DNA from: Oceanospirillales bacterium LUC14_002_19_P2
Lineage (GTDB): Bacteria; Pseudomonadota; Gammaproteobacteria; Pseudomonadales; Endozoicomonadaceae
Direction of reading: 5' to 3'
Assembly (NCBI GenBank): GCA_002084115.1
Contig: MUIA01000168.1
Location: 1 to 47,575, forward strand
DNA length: 47,575 nt
Both the position numbers and the translations under genes were made by a program. Of the stretch, positions 16,565 through 25,780 are shown in pieces. Below the pieces are notes generated by a model. That model was not told where the DNA came from and searched no databases. It worked only from the letters and a program-made list of their open reading frames with translations. Each line of letters starts with the position of its first letter. The first letter of the stretch is position 1.

Positions 16565-17947
16565 ATGTTTACCCTTAATGGCATCAATTCAGGTCTGGAT
16601 ACCCAGACCTTGATCGATACACTGGTGCAGGTTCAGCGGTTACCGAAAGAAACCCAGCTGCAGCGCCAGAAAAATGTCGATACCTTCGAGTTATCTGCGC
16701 TGGGGCAGTTACAGGGCGCCCTCAATGCTTTTGATACGGTTGTCTCCGATCTTTCGGATGGCAGTTCACTGGTCAAGCGCAGGGCAACGGTCAGCGATAT
16801 GGATGTACTGGGTGTTACGCCTTCTGCATCATCCGCTACCGGCAGCTATACCTTCACGGTTTCAGCGTTGGCCACCAATCACCAGATGGCGACTGCTGAC
16901 TTCAACAGTACCGATACCTTTGGCACTGGAACGCTCAAGCTCTCCGTCGGCGGTGAAGACCTGGATCTGACCCTCGATAGCAGCAATAACACGCTGGAGG
17001 GCATTCGTGATGCCATCAATAATGCAGAAAATAATCCCGGTATCAGCGCGGCATTGATTAATAGTGGCAGTCAACAGCAACTCTTGATTACCGCGGATAA
17101 CACCGGTGTGGCCAATACCGTGACCATCGATATTACCGGCCTTACGATCGGTGGCGGTGATCAGACAATTACGACCGGTTTGAGCGATTTGCAGACGGCC
17201 GCGGATGCGGAAGTGACCATCGGCGATCCCGCCAACCCGAACAGCATTCAGGTCACCCATGGTGATAACACCATTGAAGATCTTATCGATGGTGTGACCC
17301 TTGAATTGAAATCCGTCAGCGCAACACCGGTATCGGTGACGGTTTTCGAGGATGAGTCTGCGGCCTCCAATGCGATTCGGCGGTTTGTTGCGGCGTACAA
17401 TGACCTCGTTACTACCCGAAACAGTGTGACCAGCTACTCCCAGGAAGGCGGTGCAGCAGCGCTGCATGGTGACTCACAGACCCGAATTTTATCCGGCATA
17501 TTGCGCAGTGCAGTGGGGGACTCCTATACCATGGGTTCCGATACCCTGAGCCTTGCCGAGCTGGGGATTATCACCACCCAAACCGGTACCCTCGAAATTG
17601 ATGAAAGTAAATTCAGCGCAGGTGTTTCTACCCATTTCAGCAAGCTTGAGAGCTTTTTTACTGGCGACAACGGCCTTATGTCGACGCTGTCGGAAACGCT
17701 GGATAACTATGACAGTTCGACTGGCCTGATCAAGCAGCGTATGGACCGCCTGGAAGACGATCTGCGGGATATTGATGCCGAAAGCCTGGAGCTGGATGCC
17801 CAGATGGAAAAGGTTCGTAGCTATTGGGTAGACCAGTTCCTTGCGATGGAAGAGGCCATGGGGCAATTCAACAGTTCAGCGTCCTATTTAACGCAGGCGC
17901 TGAGCAGCCTGAATAATATCAACAACAATAACAACAGTAACAATTAA
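16565..17947 (+). CDS. fliD: FliD, filament cap protein
   Basis: The product is 460 residues. It begins NGINSGLDTQTLIDTLVQVQ, the FliD N-terminal coiled-coil signature, and the C-terminal part includes GLIKQRMDRLEDDLRDID and QMEKVRSYWVDQFLAMEEAM, typical of the FliD C-terminal helix. FliD caps the growing filament and helps flagellin fold. The chain ends with a stretch of about a dozen residues that is nearly all Asn (positions about 17918-17944), encoded by AAC/AAT triplets, which is unusual for FliD. It leads the fliD-S-T-K-L-sigma28-motAB gene group. Confidence 0.95.
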   Translation: MFTLNGINSGLDTQTLIDTLVQVQRLPKETQLQRQKNVDTFELSALGQLQGALNAFDTVVSDLSDGSSLVKRRATVSDMDVLGVTPSASSATGSYTFTVSALATNHQMATADFNSTDTFGTGTLKLSVGGEDLDLTLDSSNNTLEGIRDAINNAENNPGISAALINSGSQQQLLITADNTGVANTVTIDITGLTIGGGDQTITTGLSDLQTAADAEVTIGDPANPNSIQVTHGDNTIEDLIDGVTLELKSVSATPVSVTVFEDESAASNAIRRFVAAYNDLVTTRNSVTSYSQEGGAAALHGDSQTRILSGILRSAVGDSYTMGSDTLSLAELGIITTQTGTLEIDESKFSAGVSTHFSKLESFFTGDNGLMSTLSETLDNYDSSTGLIKQRMDRLEDDLRDIDAESLELDAQMEKVRSYWVDQFLAMEEAMGQFNSSASYLTQALSSLNNINNNNNSNN

Positions 17948-17986
17948 TCGATGCAGTAGACCGGTATCCACAAGGAGGAGCCCTTT

Positions 17987-18403
17987 ATGCCGAATGATAC
18001 GGCAGGACTCAACGCATATCGCGCCGCACAGAACCAGGCCCAGGCCCTGACAGCCGACCCGCACCGGTTGATTCAGCTGCTGTTTGCCAACCTGATGATG
18101 TCGTTGCAGAAAGCCAAGGGCTTTCTGGAAAGAAAGCAGATGAGTGAAAAGGGTAAATCCATCACCCATGCCATTGAGATTCTGCTGGCGCTGGATGAGG
18201 CGATCGACGAAGAAAAAGGCGGTGAACTGGCCGGCAACCTGAGGGCGCTATACAACTACTGCATTCGGCAATTGATTGCGGCTAACCAGGAGTGCTCCAT
18301 GGAGAAGCTGGAGGAAGTCCAGCGTCTCATGCTGGATATCAAGGTCGCCTGGGACTCCATTGAAGGAAAGACCGGTGACAGTGATGCCGCAGCCTCTCAA
18401 TGA
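17987..18403 (+). CDS. fliS: FliS, flagellin export chaperone
   Basis: The product is 138 residues, the usual FliS length. Typical segments are LNAYRAAQNQAQALTADPHRLIQLLF near the N-terminus (split here as GLNAYRAAQNQ and TADPHRLIQLLF) and IEILLALDEAIDEEKGGELAGN-like helices in the middle. FliS binds the C-terminus of flagellin and delivers it to FlhA. AAGGAGGAG lies just before the ATG. It corresponds to LafC of lateral systems. Confidence 0.93.
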   Translation: MPNDTAGLNAYRAAQNQAQALTADPHRLIQLLFANLMMSLQKAKGFLERKQMSEKGKSITHAIEILLALDEAIDEEKGGELAGNLRALYNYCIRQLIAANQECSMEKLEEVQRLMLDIKVAWDSIEGKTGDSDAAASQ

Positions 18404-18704
18404 TAGAAAATTGTCACAGGCGCTGGACGCCGTGAGAGAAGAGCTTATCACAGCCTGGCAGGCATCAGACTGGATCGCATTGCAACAGATTGAACGTCGA
18501 GCCAGATCGCTTGCAGAGCAGGGTTTTTCCGGTTCTCAGCCAACGGGAGCCGTGCTGGAAGCCCTGGCTGCGCTGGAGGAATTGTATCGCAGGATTGTGT
18601 CTGAGAGTGCCGCTGGAAAAGAGCGGATCAGGGATGAATTGTGTAATGTCCGGGAAAAAAAGGCGGCCATCTCGTCTTATCAGACCACCCGGTCCATAAA
18701 TTAG
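18384..18704 (+). CDS. FliT-like small flagellar chaperone (LafX position)
   Basis: The product is about 106 residues, starting MPQPLNDRKLSQ and rich in Glu, Arg, Ala and Leu helices. No motif identifies it strongly; the assignment rests on size, helical content and position between fliS and fliK, where FliT or LafX is found. FliT-like proteins are chaperones of the cap protein FliD. The start at 18384 (or GTG at 18381) overlaps the fliS stop by 20 bases; the frame is open further upstream, but that part lies inside fliS and looks like a shadow. Confidence 0.7.
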   Translation: MPQPLNDRKLSQALDAVREELITAWQASDWIALQQIERRARSLAEQGFSGSQPTGAVLEALAALEELYRRIVSESAAGKERIRDELCNVREKKAAISSYQTTRSIN

Positions 18705-18727
18705 GGAAAATCGGACGCTAAGTTGTC

Positions 18728-20005
18728 ATGGAAGGTTCGACAGTAACGGACAGTAGCCTTCTGCCAATCAGTATGCCGGTGCCACTGCAGCCGCAGACGC
18801 CACCGGTGGCAGTGAATGGTGCTGAATCCTCCACACAAACGCTGACGTTTGCAGACCTGTTCAGCCGGATGATGTCCGCTGAAGCCAGTCTGGCATCCGG
18901 TGAGTTCCAGCTGGCTACAGATATAGCGACACCGGCAACGGTTTTGCCTGAAACGTCGCCCGTTCTGACACAGCTGCAGGCTGCGCCAGGTGAGCTGGCA
19001 ACGCTTCCGGCATTACTGCAGTCTGAGGGGGGACAGACGCCGCAGGCACAGGCATTACCGGATGTTGCTGTAACAGCGATCCCGGGAGAATCTGTTCAGA
19101 CGCCTGTCGCAGAGCTTGCTGAGTCATCAGAACGCCTCCCGGCGTTGATATCTGAAATTCTTTCCCAACAACAGACGATAGCAAACAAGCAACAGGCCCA
19201 GGTGGATCCTTCTCTTGCGGGTGGTGAAGTGGCTGATGATGTGATGCTGTCTGGTTCCAATGCAATAACAGCGACGAAGTTACAGAAGCCGCTATTACAA
19301 GGTGAACAACCGGTTGCGACTGGGCCTCAAGGAACGGCAGACGCTGATGCCTTACCCTTGATGCCGGAGCCTTCACGTGTCGCGGCGCCCGTTCAGGTTC
19401 CTGAAGGAACGGTAGAGCTTGAGCAGGGATTGGGGCGGGCAACATCGGCACCGTTGGCAGAGACAACCCTACAGACGCGGCCTGTAGAAACCGCCGTTAC
19501 CGCAGCGGGATCAGTCACAGAGCGATCCGTGACTGCCTCTGAAGCGCCCGCTTCGCCGACCGTTGTTGAGAAGCCTGTTACTGCCAAGGCTCTGCTGGAA
19601 CCTGCTGGCCCCGGGCAGCTGGGTGATCGCATCATGGTTATGATTAATCGTGATCTACAGCAGGCCCAGATTCGTATGGATCCCCCAGAGCTTGGCCATC
19701 TGAAAATCGCATTGGCGGTAGATGGTGATCAGGTCTCCGTGCAGTTCACTGCCAGCCAGCCCGGGCTTCGTGAATTGATCATTCAGCAGACCGACCGGCT
19801 GCGTCAGCACCTCGAAAGTCAGCAGTTGAACCTGGTCAGTGTGGATGTCTCCACCGAGCAGGGACAAGATCCTCGTCATCCTGCCCATGAGTATGGGCCT
19901 TCCGCTTCAGTTCCCTTGTTTTCCGCCGATGTTTCCGGTGATGAGGGGGTGTTGCCTGTAACCGTGCAGCAGTACTCTGCCGGACTCCTGGATGTATTTG
20001 CCTGA
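18728..20005 (+). CDS. fliK: FliK/LafE, hook-length control protein
   Basis: The product is 425 residues. Residues about 1-290 are low-complexity (Ala, Pro, Thr, Gln, Glu), as in the ruler part of FliK. The C-terminal domain is recognisable: LGDRIMVMINRDLQQAQIRM, DPPELGHLKIALAV, then VQFTASQPGLRELI and DRLRQHLESQ. FliK is exported, measures hook length and triggers the FlhB substrate switch. Position after fliT and before fliL equals lafE of lateral clusters. Confidence 0.92.
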   Translation: MEGSTVTDSSLLPISMPVPLQPQTPPVAVNGAESSTQTLTFADLFSRMMSAEASLASGEFQLATDIATPATVLPETSPVLTQLQAAPGELATLPALLQSEGGQTPQAQALPDVAVTAIPGESVQTPVAELAESSERLPALISEILSQQQTIANKQQAQVDPSLAGGEVADDVMLSGSNAITATKLQKPLLQGEQPVATGPQGTADADALPLMPEPSRVAAPVQVPEGTVELEQGLGRATSAPLAETTLQTRPVETAVTAAGSVTERSVTASEAPASPTVVEKPVTAKALLEPAGPGQLGDRIMVMINRDLQQAQIRMDPPELGHLKIALAVDGDQVSVQFTASQPGLRELIIQQTDRLRQHLESQQLNLVSVDVSTEQGQDPRHPAHEYGPSASVPLFSADVSGDEGVLPVTVQQYSAGLLDVFA

Positions 20006-20051
20006 GAGCCGGCACTTTCACTAAGCGAATAAGTGGGGTAGGGGACAATCC

Positions 20052-20555
20052 ATGAGTGAAGAAGAAGCCGGTAAGGAACAGGAAGGTTCCTCTGGCAAGT
20101 CGACCAATCTGCTATTGATCATCCTGATTGTACTGATGCTGGTGGGTATTGGTGGTGGAGCGGCAGCGTTTTTCATGATGCAGAAGAATGCCTCTGCCTC
20201 CGGAGAACCTGCGGCGGCCGAAAAACAGCCTCCGGCCAAACCGATTTTTTATCCGCTGAGTCCGTTTGTTCTCTCGTTGACCGGGGATCGCCGAGCACGG
20301 TATATGCAGATTGAGCTGTCGATCAAGATCCGTGACGAGAAAACCCGTGAGATTCTGGTGGATTACAGCCCGATGATTCGCCATCGCCTGATCGAGGTCC
20401 TCAGTGGCTTGCCGTACACCGATGTGATTAAGCCCGAAGCACCGGACAAGATCGGGGAGCATGCGCTGAACAGTCTGAACCAGCTGTTTGAAGAACAGGG
20501 CGTCGAAGACCCGGGCGTTGACGATATTCTCATAACCAACCTGGTGATCCAGTAA
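20052..20555 (+). CDS. fliL: FliL/LafF, stator-associated protein
   Basis: The product is 167 residues with one transmembrane helix near the N-terminus (about 18-43, LLLIILIVLMLVGIGGG) and a periplasmic FliL domain: PFVLSLTGDRRARYMQIELS, IKIRD, and a C-terminal EDPGVDDILITNLVIQ. FliL rings surround stator units and stabilise them under load. It lies directly before the sigma and stator genes, matching lafF. Confidence 0.9.
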   Translation: MSEEEAGKEQEGSSGKSTNLLLIILIVLMLVGIGGGAAAFFMMQKNASASGEPAAAEKQPPAKPIFYPLSPFVLSLTGDRRARYMQIELSIKIRDEKTREILVDYSPMIRHRLIEVLSGLPYTDVIKPEAPDKIGEHALNSLNQLFEEQGVEDPGVDDILITNLVIQ

Positions 20556-20574
20556 CGGGGGTAAGGACGCCACG

Positions 20575-21333
20575 GTGAGCAGGGATGACGGTGAACCGCC
20601 GATGAAAGCAGAGGATCAGTCCGAGGCCGTCAACAACTACCGGAATATCCAGGAATCCGGTGTCAATGCGCTGGTGCGCAAGCATATGGGGTTGGTCAGG
20701 AAGATTGCTTATCACCTGGCTGGCTCTTTGGGACACAGTACGCCGGTGGAGGATTTGATCCAGTCTGGCGTAGTGGGTTTGCTGGAAGCGGCAGGGCGTT
20801 ACGACCAGAGCACCAATGTGGCGTTTGAGTACTTTGCCCGTCCAAGAATACGGGGTGCCATGGTGGATCTGGTTCGGGAGGGAGACTGGCGACCCCGGCG
20901 GATTCGCGAGGAGAGCCAAAAAATCACCCGGGCGATCACGGCAGTGGAAGCAAGGCTGGGACGTCCAGCGACGGACAGGGATATTGCCGAAGAGCTGGAG
21001 ATGGAGTTACAGGACTACCAGCACATGCTGATGAACACCCATGGCGCTCGTCTGCTCAGCCTGGATGCGCTGGAAGAAAACAGTGAGCCTGGCAGGGAAG
21101 ATGCGCCGGTTGACGCGGATTTTCTTAAGGCCAGCTGCGGCAAGGCGCTGGCGGACGCCATCGGGCAGATGCCGGAGCGTGAACAGCAATTGCTGAACCT
21201 CTATTACGTACACGAAATGAATATGAAAGAGGTAGCCCTGATTCTGGGTATCACGGAATCCAGGGTCTGTCAGCTGCATCGTCAAGGAGTGCTTAAGCTC
21301 CGAAGTTATATGGAATCGTGGCGGAGTACCTGA
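20575..21333 (+). CDS. lafS: Sigma-28 factor (FliA/LafS type)
   Basis: The product is 252 residues, the usual length of FliA. Region 2 is visible as HMGLVRKIAYHLAGSL, PVEDLIQSGVVGLLEA and FEYFARPRIRGAMVDLVR; region 3 has RPATDRDIAEELEM; region 4 has MPEREQQLLNLYYVHEMNMK followed by ILGITESRVCQLHRQGVLKL. It should read the late promoters before fliC and flgM. The start is GTG at 20575 with AAGGA eight bases upstream. Encoding its own sigma-28 next to the stator genes is typical of lateral flagellar loci rather than polar ones. Confidence 0.93.
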   Translation: MSRDDGEPPMKAEDQSEAVNNYRNIQESGVNALVRKHMGLVRKIAYHLAGSLGHSTPVEDLIQSGVVGLLEAAGRYDQSTNVAFEYFARPRIRGAMVDLVREGDWRPRRIREESQKITRAITAVEARLGRPATDRDIAEELEMELQDYQHMLMNTHGARLLSLDALEENSEPGREDAPVDADFLKASCGKALADAIGQMPEREQQLLNLYYVHEMNMKEVALILGITESRVCQLHRQGVLKLRSYMESWRST

Positions 21334-21337
21334 AATT

Positions 21338-22192
21338 ATGTCCAAGATTATAGGGGTGTTGACAGTTATCTTGTCGGTCGGGGTCGGCTATGTGCTGTCC
21401 CACGGTAAATTGATGGCACTGTTTCAGCCTTTTGAGGTGCTGATCATCGGGGGGGCGGCATTCGGCGCGTTTGTGCTTGCTAATCCCATGCATGTGGTCA
21501 AGGAAACCGGCCGTCATTCCAAGTACGTGTTCACCGGCTCAGGGTATAACGCTGAACTGTTCATGAACCTGCTTCATCTCATGCATGACCTTTTCAAGAC
21601 AGCGCGTAAGCCTGGTGGAAAAAAAGCATTAGAAGAACATATCGAAGATCCGGAAAAGAGTGCCCTGTTTGCCAAGTTTCCAACCATTCAGAGCAAGCAT
21701 CACCTCGTTCATTTCATCTGTGACTATGTGCGTCTTTCGCTCGCCGATAACCTGGAACCCCATGATTTTGATGCCCTGATGGATGAGGGGGTCAAAACCT
21801 TTGCCGAGGAAGCCGAGCACCCTGGACATGCCTTGCACGAAGTGGCTGAAGCCTTACCTGGTTTCGGGATTATTGCGGCGGTACTGGGTATCGTTATCAC
21901 CATGGGATCGTTAGATGGCCCAGCCCAGGAGATCGGTAACCACATCGCGGCTGCCCTGGTGGGAACCTTTATGGGTGTACTGTTCGGCTATGGCTTTGTT
22001 GGCCCGATCTCAAAGGCCATCGGGTATTCTGTCAGTTATGAAATCAAGGCACTTGAGTGTATCAAGGTCTGTCTGAGCAGTTACCGCAATGGTATGCCGC
22101 CGGTGCTCGCAGTGGATGCCGGTCGAGGCACATTGTTCCATGATATCAAGCCCACGTTCTTTGAGATGGAAAAAGTGGTTAACGAAGGCTGA
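21338..22192 (+). CDS. motA: MotA/LafT, stator protein
   Basis: The product is 284 residues, closer to proton-type MotA (about 290) than sodium-type PomA (about 255). Four transmembrane helices are visible, with LFQPFEVLIIGGAAFGAFVL near the N-terminus, EALPGFGIIAAVLGIVITM and AALVGTFMGVLFGYGFVGPI in the C-terminal half. MotA forms the outer pentamer of the ion channel and contacts FliG. It starts 4 bases after the sigma gene stop. Proton use is inferred from length and similarity, not proven. Confidence 0.94.
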   Translation: MSKIIGVLTVILSVGVGYVLSHGKLMALFQPFEVLIIGGAAFGAFVLANPMHVVKETGRHSKYVFTGSGYNAELFMNLLHLMHDLFKTARKPGGKKALEEHIEDPEKSALFAKFPTIQSKHHLVHFICDYVRLSLADNLEPHDFDALMDEGVKTFAEEAEHPGHALHEVAEALPGFGIIAAVLGIVITMGSLDGPAQEIGNHIAAALVGTFMGVLFGYGFVGPISKAIGYSVSYEIKALECIKVCLSSYRNGMPPVLAVDAGRGTLFHDIKPTFFEMEKVVNEG

Positions 22193-22211
22193 TTAAAAGG
22201 GAACGGCTGCC

Positions 22212-23195
22212 GTGTCATCGTCCAAGGGAAAGGTTGTTATCGTCAAGAAGGTCATCAATGGTGGCGGTGGCGGCCATGGTGGTTCCTGGAAGGTGGCGAT
22301 GGCAGACCTGGCCCTGGCGATGATGGCCCTGTTCATGGTGCTCTGGTTGCTCAGTGTGACCGACGAGGAACAGCTTGAGAGTATCACTGCCTATTTCAAG
22401 GATCCCGGTGCCTTCCTGCACTCTGGCTCCCCCCATCCGATCAAACTCACGGGTTCACCCAGCATGGTGAAGGAAATCTCCAGCAAGGGGCCCAGCTTGC
22501 AGGGTAGAGCCGGTCCCGATGTGATAGGCGATAGCCAGCCGAGCCCCAAGGGCGAGAAACTGAGTTTTGATGACCTCATGGGGGATCTCCGGATGCTGCT
22601 CGGCAGTGAGAAAACCCAGTACCAGCAAGATGACCCGGTCTATATGGAAGTGTTGCCGGAAGGATTGCGGCTGGTGATTCTCGATTTTGAGGACAAGCAC
22701 ATGTTTCGCCGGGGGAGCAGTCGGCTGACACCCTACTACGAAGACCTCCTGTTGATGATGGCGCAGGTATTAGGCAAGACAGAAAACAAGATTCTGGTGA
22801 GCGGCCATACGGATGCGGCGTCCTTTTCCGAAAACCATTACCACAGTAACTGGAAACTGTCGGGAGCCCGGGCGCAGGCTGCTCAGCGAACCCTGGCGTA
22901 TGGCGGTATTCCGGATGAGCGGTTCATGATGGTGACGGCCATGTCGGATCACAGGCCAATCCATCCCGGCAACCCCGAGTCTGGCGCCAACCGACGAATT
23001 GAGCTGCTGTTGCTGAATCCTGAGACAGAAAAGAATCTGGGCAGACTGTTCTCGCCAATCGACAAGGATGGCAAGGAAAAAGAGTCTCCGATATCTGAAG
23101 AAACAATGGAAGATATCAAGGAAGAGATCGACGCTAACAGCTTGCCGGAAGAACTGCGGCCTCTCCCTGTCACAGAAGAGACCACAGAAGAATAA
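22212..23195 (+). CDS. motB: MotB/LafU, stator protein
   Basis: The product is 327 residues. The N-terminus has HGGSWKVAMADLALAMMALF, in which Asp32 is the ion-carrying residue of MotB proteins, inside the single transmembrane helix. The plug region and then the OmpA-like peptidoglycan-binding domain follow (ILVSGHTDAASF about residue 195; NPESGANRRIELLLL about 255-270). The C-terminal tail of about 50 residues is rich in Glu and Lys. The start is GTG at 22212. Its TAA stop directly abuts the stop codon of convergent flgA, with no base between. Confidence 0.94.
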   Translation: MSSSKGKVVIVKKVINGGGGGHGGSWKVAMADLALAMMALFMVLWLLSVTDEEQLESITAYFKDPGAFLHSGSPHPIKLTGSPSMVKEISSKGPSLQGRAGPDVIGDSQPSPKGEKLSFDDLMGDLRMLLGSEKTQYQQDDPVYMEVLPEGLRLVILDFEDKHMFRRGSSRLTPYYEDLLLMMAQVLGKTENKILVSGHTDAASFSENHYHSNWKLSGARAQAAQRTLAYGGIPDERFMMVTAMSDHRPIHPGNPESGANRRIELLLLNPETEKNLGRLFSPIDKDGKEKESPISEETMEDIKEEIDANSLPEELRPLPVTEETTEE

Positions 23196-23936
23196 TCAGG
23201 GCATGACCGTGGCGACTTTACCGGAGGTGATCACTTTGGCTTTTACAACCTTGCCCGACGAACTGTTTCTCACCTGAATCGTTTCATTCATTGCCCCCCC
23301 TTCGAGCGCCATACCCTTCATGGTGACCGTGACGCCATTGATTCTGGCTTCAATCATCACATCGTCATTTTTCCGAATGATTCTGGGTGGTTCGACCATA
23401 TCCGGACGCACAATCTGTGCTGGCGTGATTCTCCGGCTGGCCATTTGTCCCGTCAGCTCTGTTTTATGGGCAAAGTAGCGACCCCGTATCTGGTTCAGGC
23501 TCACCGGCTGAATGACCAGGTCGTCCGAGCGGATCAACTGATCACGGTCTATCGTGCGGGCACTTTTAACGACAGGCAGCTCAATGCGGATATTTGCCTT
23601 GGCATGGATGGACCAGCGGGGTTCACGGCACACTGCTTTCACCGTGATATTACCCACCAATAAGCGGTTTTGGCCGGGAATAATAATCTCTGGGCTATGT
23701 TGGCACGGGGCCAGTGTATCGACAGAAGGCGGGGGAACCGTGACCTGCTGAAGGCTGGTGGCTGGATCGCGGATGTAGGCCGTAGTCTTGTCCATCAACG
23801 CCGCAGTGGCGGCATCCACAATCTGTGTCGCCGCGTCAGTTGCTGGTTGCGTATTCTCCGCCTCCGCATGGATTGCAGTGGGTATCATCAGCACGAAGGC
23901 GGCGATGACAGGCAGAGCCTTAACCGATGTTTTCAT
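23196..23936 (-). CDS. flgA: FlgA, P-ring assembly chaperone
   Basis: The product is 246 residues from Met at 23936, which has GAGGGA six to seven bases upstream and a clear signal peptide (KALPVIAAFVLMIPTAIHA). The C-terminal SAF-like domain shows RTIDRDQLIRSDDLVIQPV, ASRRITPAQIVRPDM and INGVTVTMKGMALEGG, all typical of FlgA. FlgA escorts FlgI in the periplasm. It stands alone on the minus strand between motB and flgB, so it needs its own promoter in the 23937-24216 gap; I did not recognise one. Confidence 0.92.
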   Translation of the reverse strand: MKTSVKALPVIAAFVLMIPTAIHAEAENTQPATDAATQIVDAATAALMDKTTAYIRDPATSLQQVTVPPPSVDTLAPCQHSPEIIIPGQNRLLVGNITVKAVCREPRWSIHAKANIRIELPVVKSARTIDRDQLIRSDDLVIQPVSLNQIRGRYFAHKTELTGQMASRRITPAQIVRPDMVEPPRIIRKNDDVMIEARINGVTVTMKGMALEGGAMNETIQVRNSSSGKVVKAKVITSGKVATVMP

Positions 23937-24153
23937 ACGCTGTCCCTCGTACCGGCCATGACCGGAAAGGCGGTTCCGCTTTACCGGATCAGGCGGAAAG
24001 TGCATTCCGGAAAATCCGGCCCATCTTTTCAAGATATCTGACCGGCTGGTATCTGCAAGGTGAGTTGTTCACAGAATACGAAAGGCTTTATATCGGGATT
24101 ACGCGTGTTGCTGTGGGGTATTACAGCCTTGTTATTCATCTTGATGGGTAGAT

Positions 24154-24170
24154 TGGCACGCTTCTGGCAA
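24154..24170 (+). promoter_or_regulatory. Sigma-54 promoter of the flgB operon
   Basis: TTGGCACGCTTCTGGCAA carries GG at 24155-24156 and GC at 24167-24168, exactly 10 bases apart, with a perfect TGGCACG -24 element and a near-consensus -12 element. Initiation near 24180 would leave a short leader before flgB at 24217. It is the best sigma-54 promoter in the window and fits activation by the LafK-like protein. Confidence 0.78.
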
Positions 24171-24216
24171 ATCATTAGGGACTTGATGCCAAAACAATAA
24201 AAGACAGGATGTCTTC

Positions 24217-24603
24217 ATGGGAATCAGTTTTGACAAGGGACTTGGGGTTCACCCGCAAGCCCTGCAGTTCAGGATCCAGCGCAGCACGGTACTTGCCAGT
24301 AACCTGGCGAATGTGGATACCCCTGGGTTCAAGGCCATGGATGCGGTCTTTGCCTTTGACCGGGCACTGGAAAATAGCATCGGTCTGTCTTCATCGGACA
24401 ATCATCACATGGGTTTACCGTCGCAGTCGGTCGATGGGATGACGAAGTATCGTATACCCAACCAGCAGACGGCGGATGGCAATACCGTTGAACTGGGCGT
24501 TGAGCAGGCAGCCTTTGCCCGTAATACGCTGGACTTCCAGACCAGCTTCACCTTTCTCAATATGAAATTCAAAGGCCTCGACAGGGCAATTAACGGGCGC
24601 TGA
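24217..24603 (+). CDS. flgB: FlgB, proximal rod protein
   Basis: The product is 128 residues, the usual FlgB length. The rod-family N-terminal motif is RSTVLASNLANVDTPGFKAM and the C-terminus has EQAAFARNTLDFQTSFTFLN and FKGLDRAINGR. It is a proximal rod subunit exported through the basal body. It opens the flgBCDEFGHIJKL series, 14 bases before flgC. Confidence 0.95.
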   Translation: MGISFDKGLGVHPQALQFRIQRSTVLASNLANVDTPGFKAMDAVFAFDRALENSIGLSSSDNHHMGLPSQSVDGMTKYRIPNQQTADGNTVELGVEQAAFARNTLDFQTSFTFLNMKFKGLDRAINGR

Positions 24604-24617
24604 CAGGGAGGTCAGGT

Positions 24618-25049
24618 ATGTCGCTGAGTGATGTATTCACCATAGCCGGATCGGCAGCCACGGCGCAGACCATCCGCCTTAACACCATAGCCAGTAACAT
24701 GGCTAATGCCGAGAGCGCAGGGGCTACCCCGGAAGAGGCCTATAAGGTTCGCAAGCCGGTTTTTTCTCTGGCGTTTGATGACCAGCTCCGGTCGATGGAT
24801 GGTCCAAGTCGTCCGGTGGCGAAGGTAACGGTCAGAGAGATCATGGAAATCGAGGCGACGGATGAGGATCGTCGTTATATGCCAGATCACCCTGGCGCTG
24901 ATGCTGAAGGTTATGTTTTTTTTCCAAAGATCAACATGATCGGTGAAATGGCTGACATGATGTCGGCATCACGCAGTTACCAAAGCAGTGTCGAATTGAT
25001 GTCGACTGCCAAGAAAATGCAGCAGCGATTGCTGTCGCTGGGACAATAA
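24618..25049 (+). CDS. flgC: FlgC, proximal rod protein
   Basis: The product is 143 residues. It has the N-terminal rod motif RLNTIASNMANAESAGATPE and the C-terminal VNMIGEMADMMSASRSYQS-like segment (here INMIGEMADMMSASRSYQSS) typical of FlgC. It joins FlgB and FlgF to build the rod. A good GGGAGGT-like site precedes the start. Confidence 0.95.
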   Translation: MSLSDVFTIAGSAATAQTIRLNTIASNMANAESAGATPEEAYKVRKPVFSLAFDDQLRSMDGPSRPVAKVTVREIMEIEATDEDRRYMPDHPGADAEGYVFFPKINMIGEMADMMSASRSYQSSVELMSTAKKMQQRLLSLGQ

Positions 25050-25059
25050 GGAGGTTGTC

Positions 25060-25719
25060 ATGGCATTGGATATTCCCGGGCTGTCAGGCAGCTCATCCAC
25101 TTCAGGTACAACAGGTGCCAGCGCTGTCACCGGCACGAATCAAATGGGTCAGGAAGAGTTCCTGGAGATGCTGCTGGCGGAAATTAATAACCAGGATCCG
25201 CTGAATCCCCAAAGCAGTAGTGAGTTTGTGGGGCAGCTGGCCCAGATCACCAGCGTAGAAAACCTGAACAGCCTCAACAGCCAGATCACTGGGCTGGTCA
25301 GCTCGCTGCAGTATTCCCAGGCCATGCAGGCAACTGATCTTGTGGGCAAGACGGTGACTGTTCCCATGAACATCATGGAACTGGAAAACACTGGCACGAT
25401 GAGTGGGGAAGTGCAGGTTCCGGTCAATGCTGACAGGCTTCAGGTTTTTGTTCAGGACGCTAATGGTCAAGTCGTGTCGAGCATGGATTTAGGGCCTCAG
25501 TATTCCGGCACCGTGCCGTTTACCACGGATGATTTGGCGAAAGGTATTTATTCCATTTCAGCTGTCGCTACTTATGGTGTGGACAATGAAACCGTGCCGG
25601 TAGCGCTGAGCACTAAAGTGGACAGCGTCGTCATTCCTGGGGGCGGTAAGGAGATTGAATTGAATCTGGCAGGCATTGGAGCCATGCCGGTTTCGCAGGT
25701 GAGTCGCATAGGACAATAA
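25060..25719 (+). CDS. flgD: FlgD, hook-assembly scaffold
   Basis: The product is 219 residues. The N-terminal family motif QEEFLEMLLAEINNQDPLNP is clear, followed by QLAQITSVENLNSLN. The middle has FlgD Ig-like and Tudor-like segments (VPMNIMELENTGTMSGEV). FlgD caps the growing hook and guides FlgE. AAGGAGG lies six to seven bases before the start. Confidence 0.94.
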   Translation: MALDIPGLSGSSSTSGTTGASAVTGTNQMGQEEFLEMLLAEINNQDPLNPQSSSEFVGQLAQITSVENLNSLNSQITGLVSSLQYSQAMQATDLVGKTVTVPMNIMELENTGTMSGEVQVPVNADRLQVFVQDANGQVVSSMDLGPQYSGTVPFTTDDLAKGIYSISAVATYGVDNETVPVALSTKVDSVVIPGGGKEIELNLAGIGAMPVSQVSRIGQ

Positions 25720-25780
25720 AAGATCAGTCACGCTGCAGTTGCAGTAATTATCGGTAACGTCAGTACATAGGAGGTACGCC

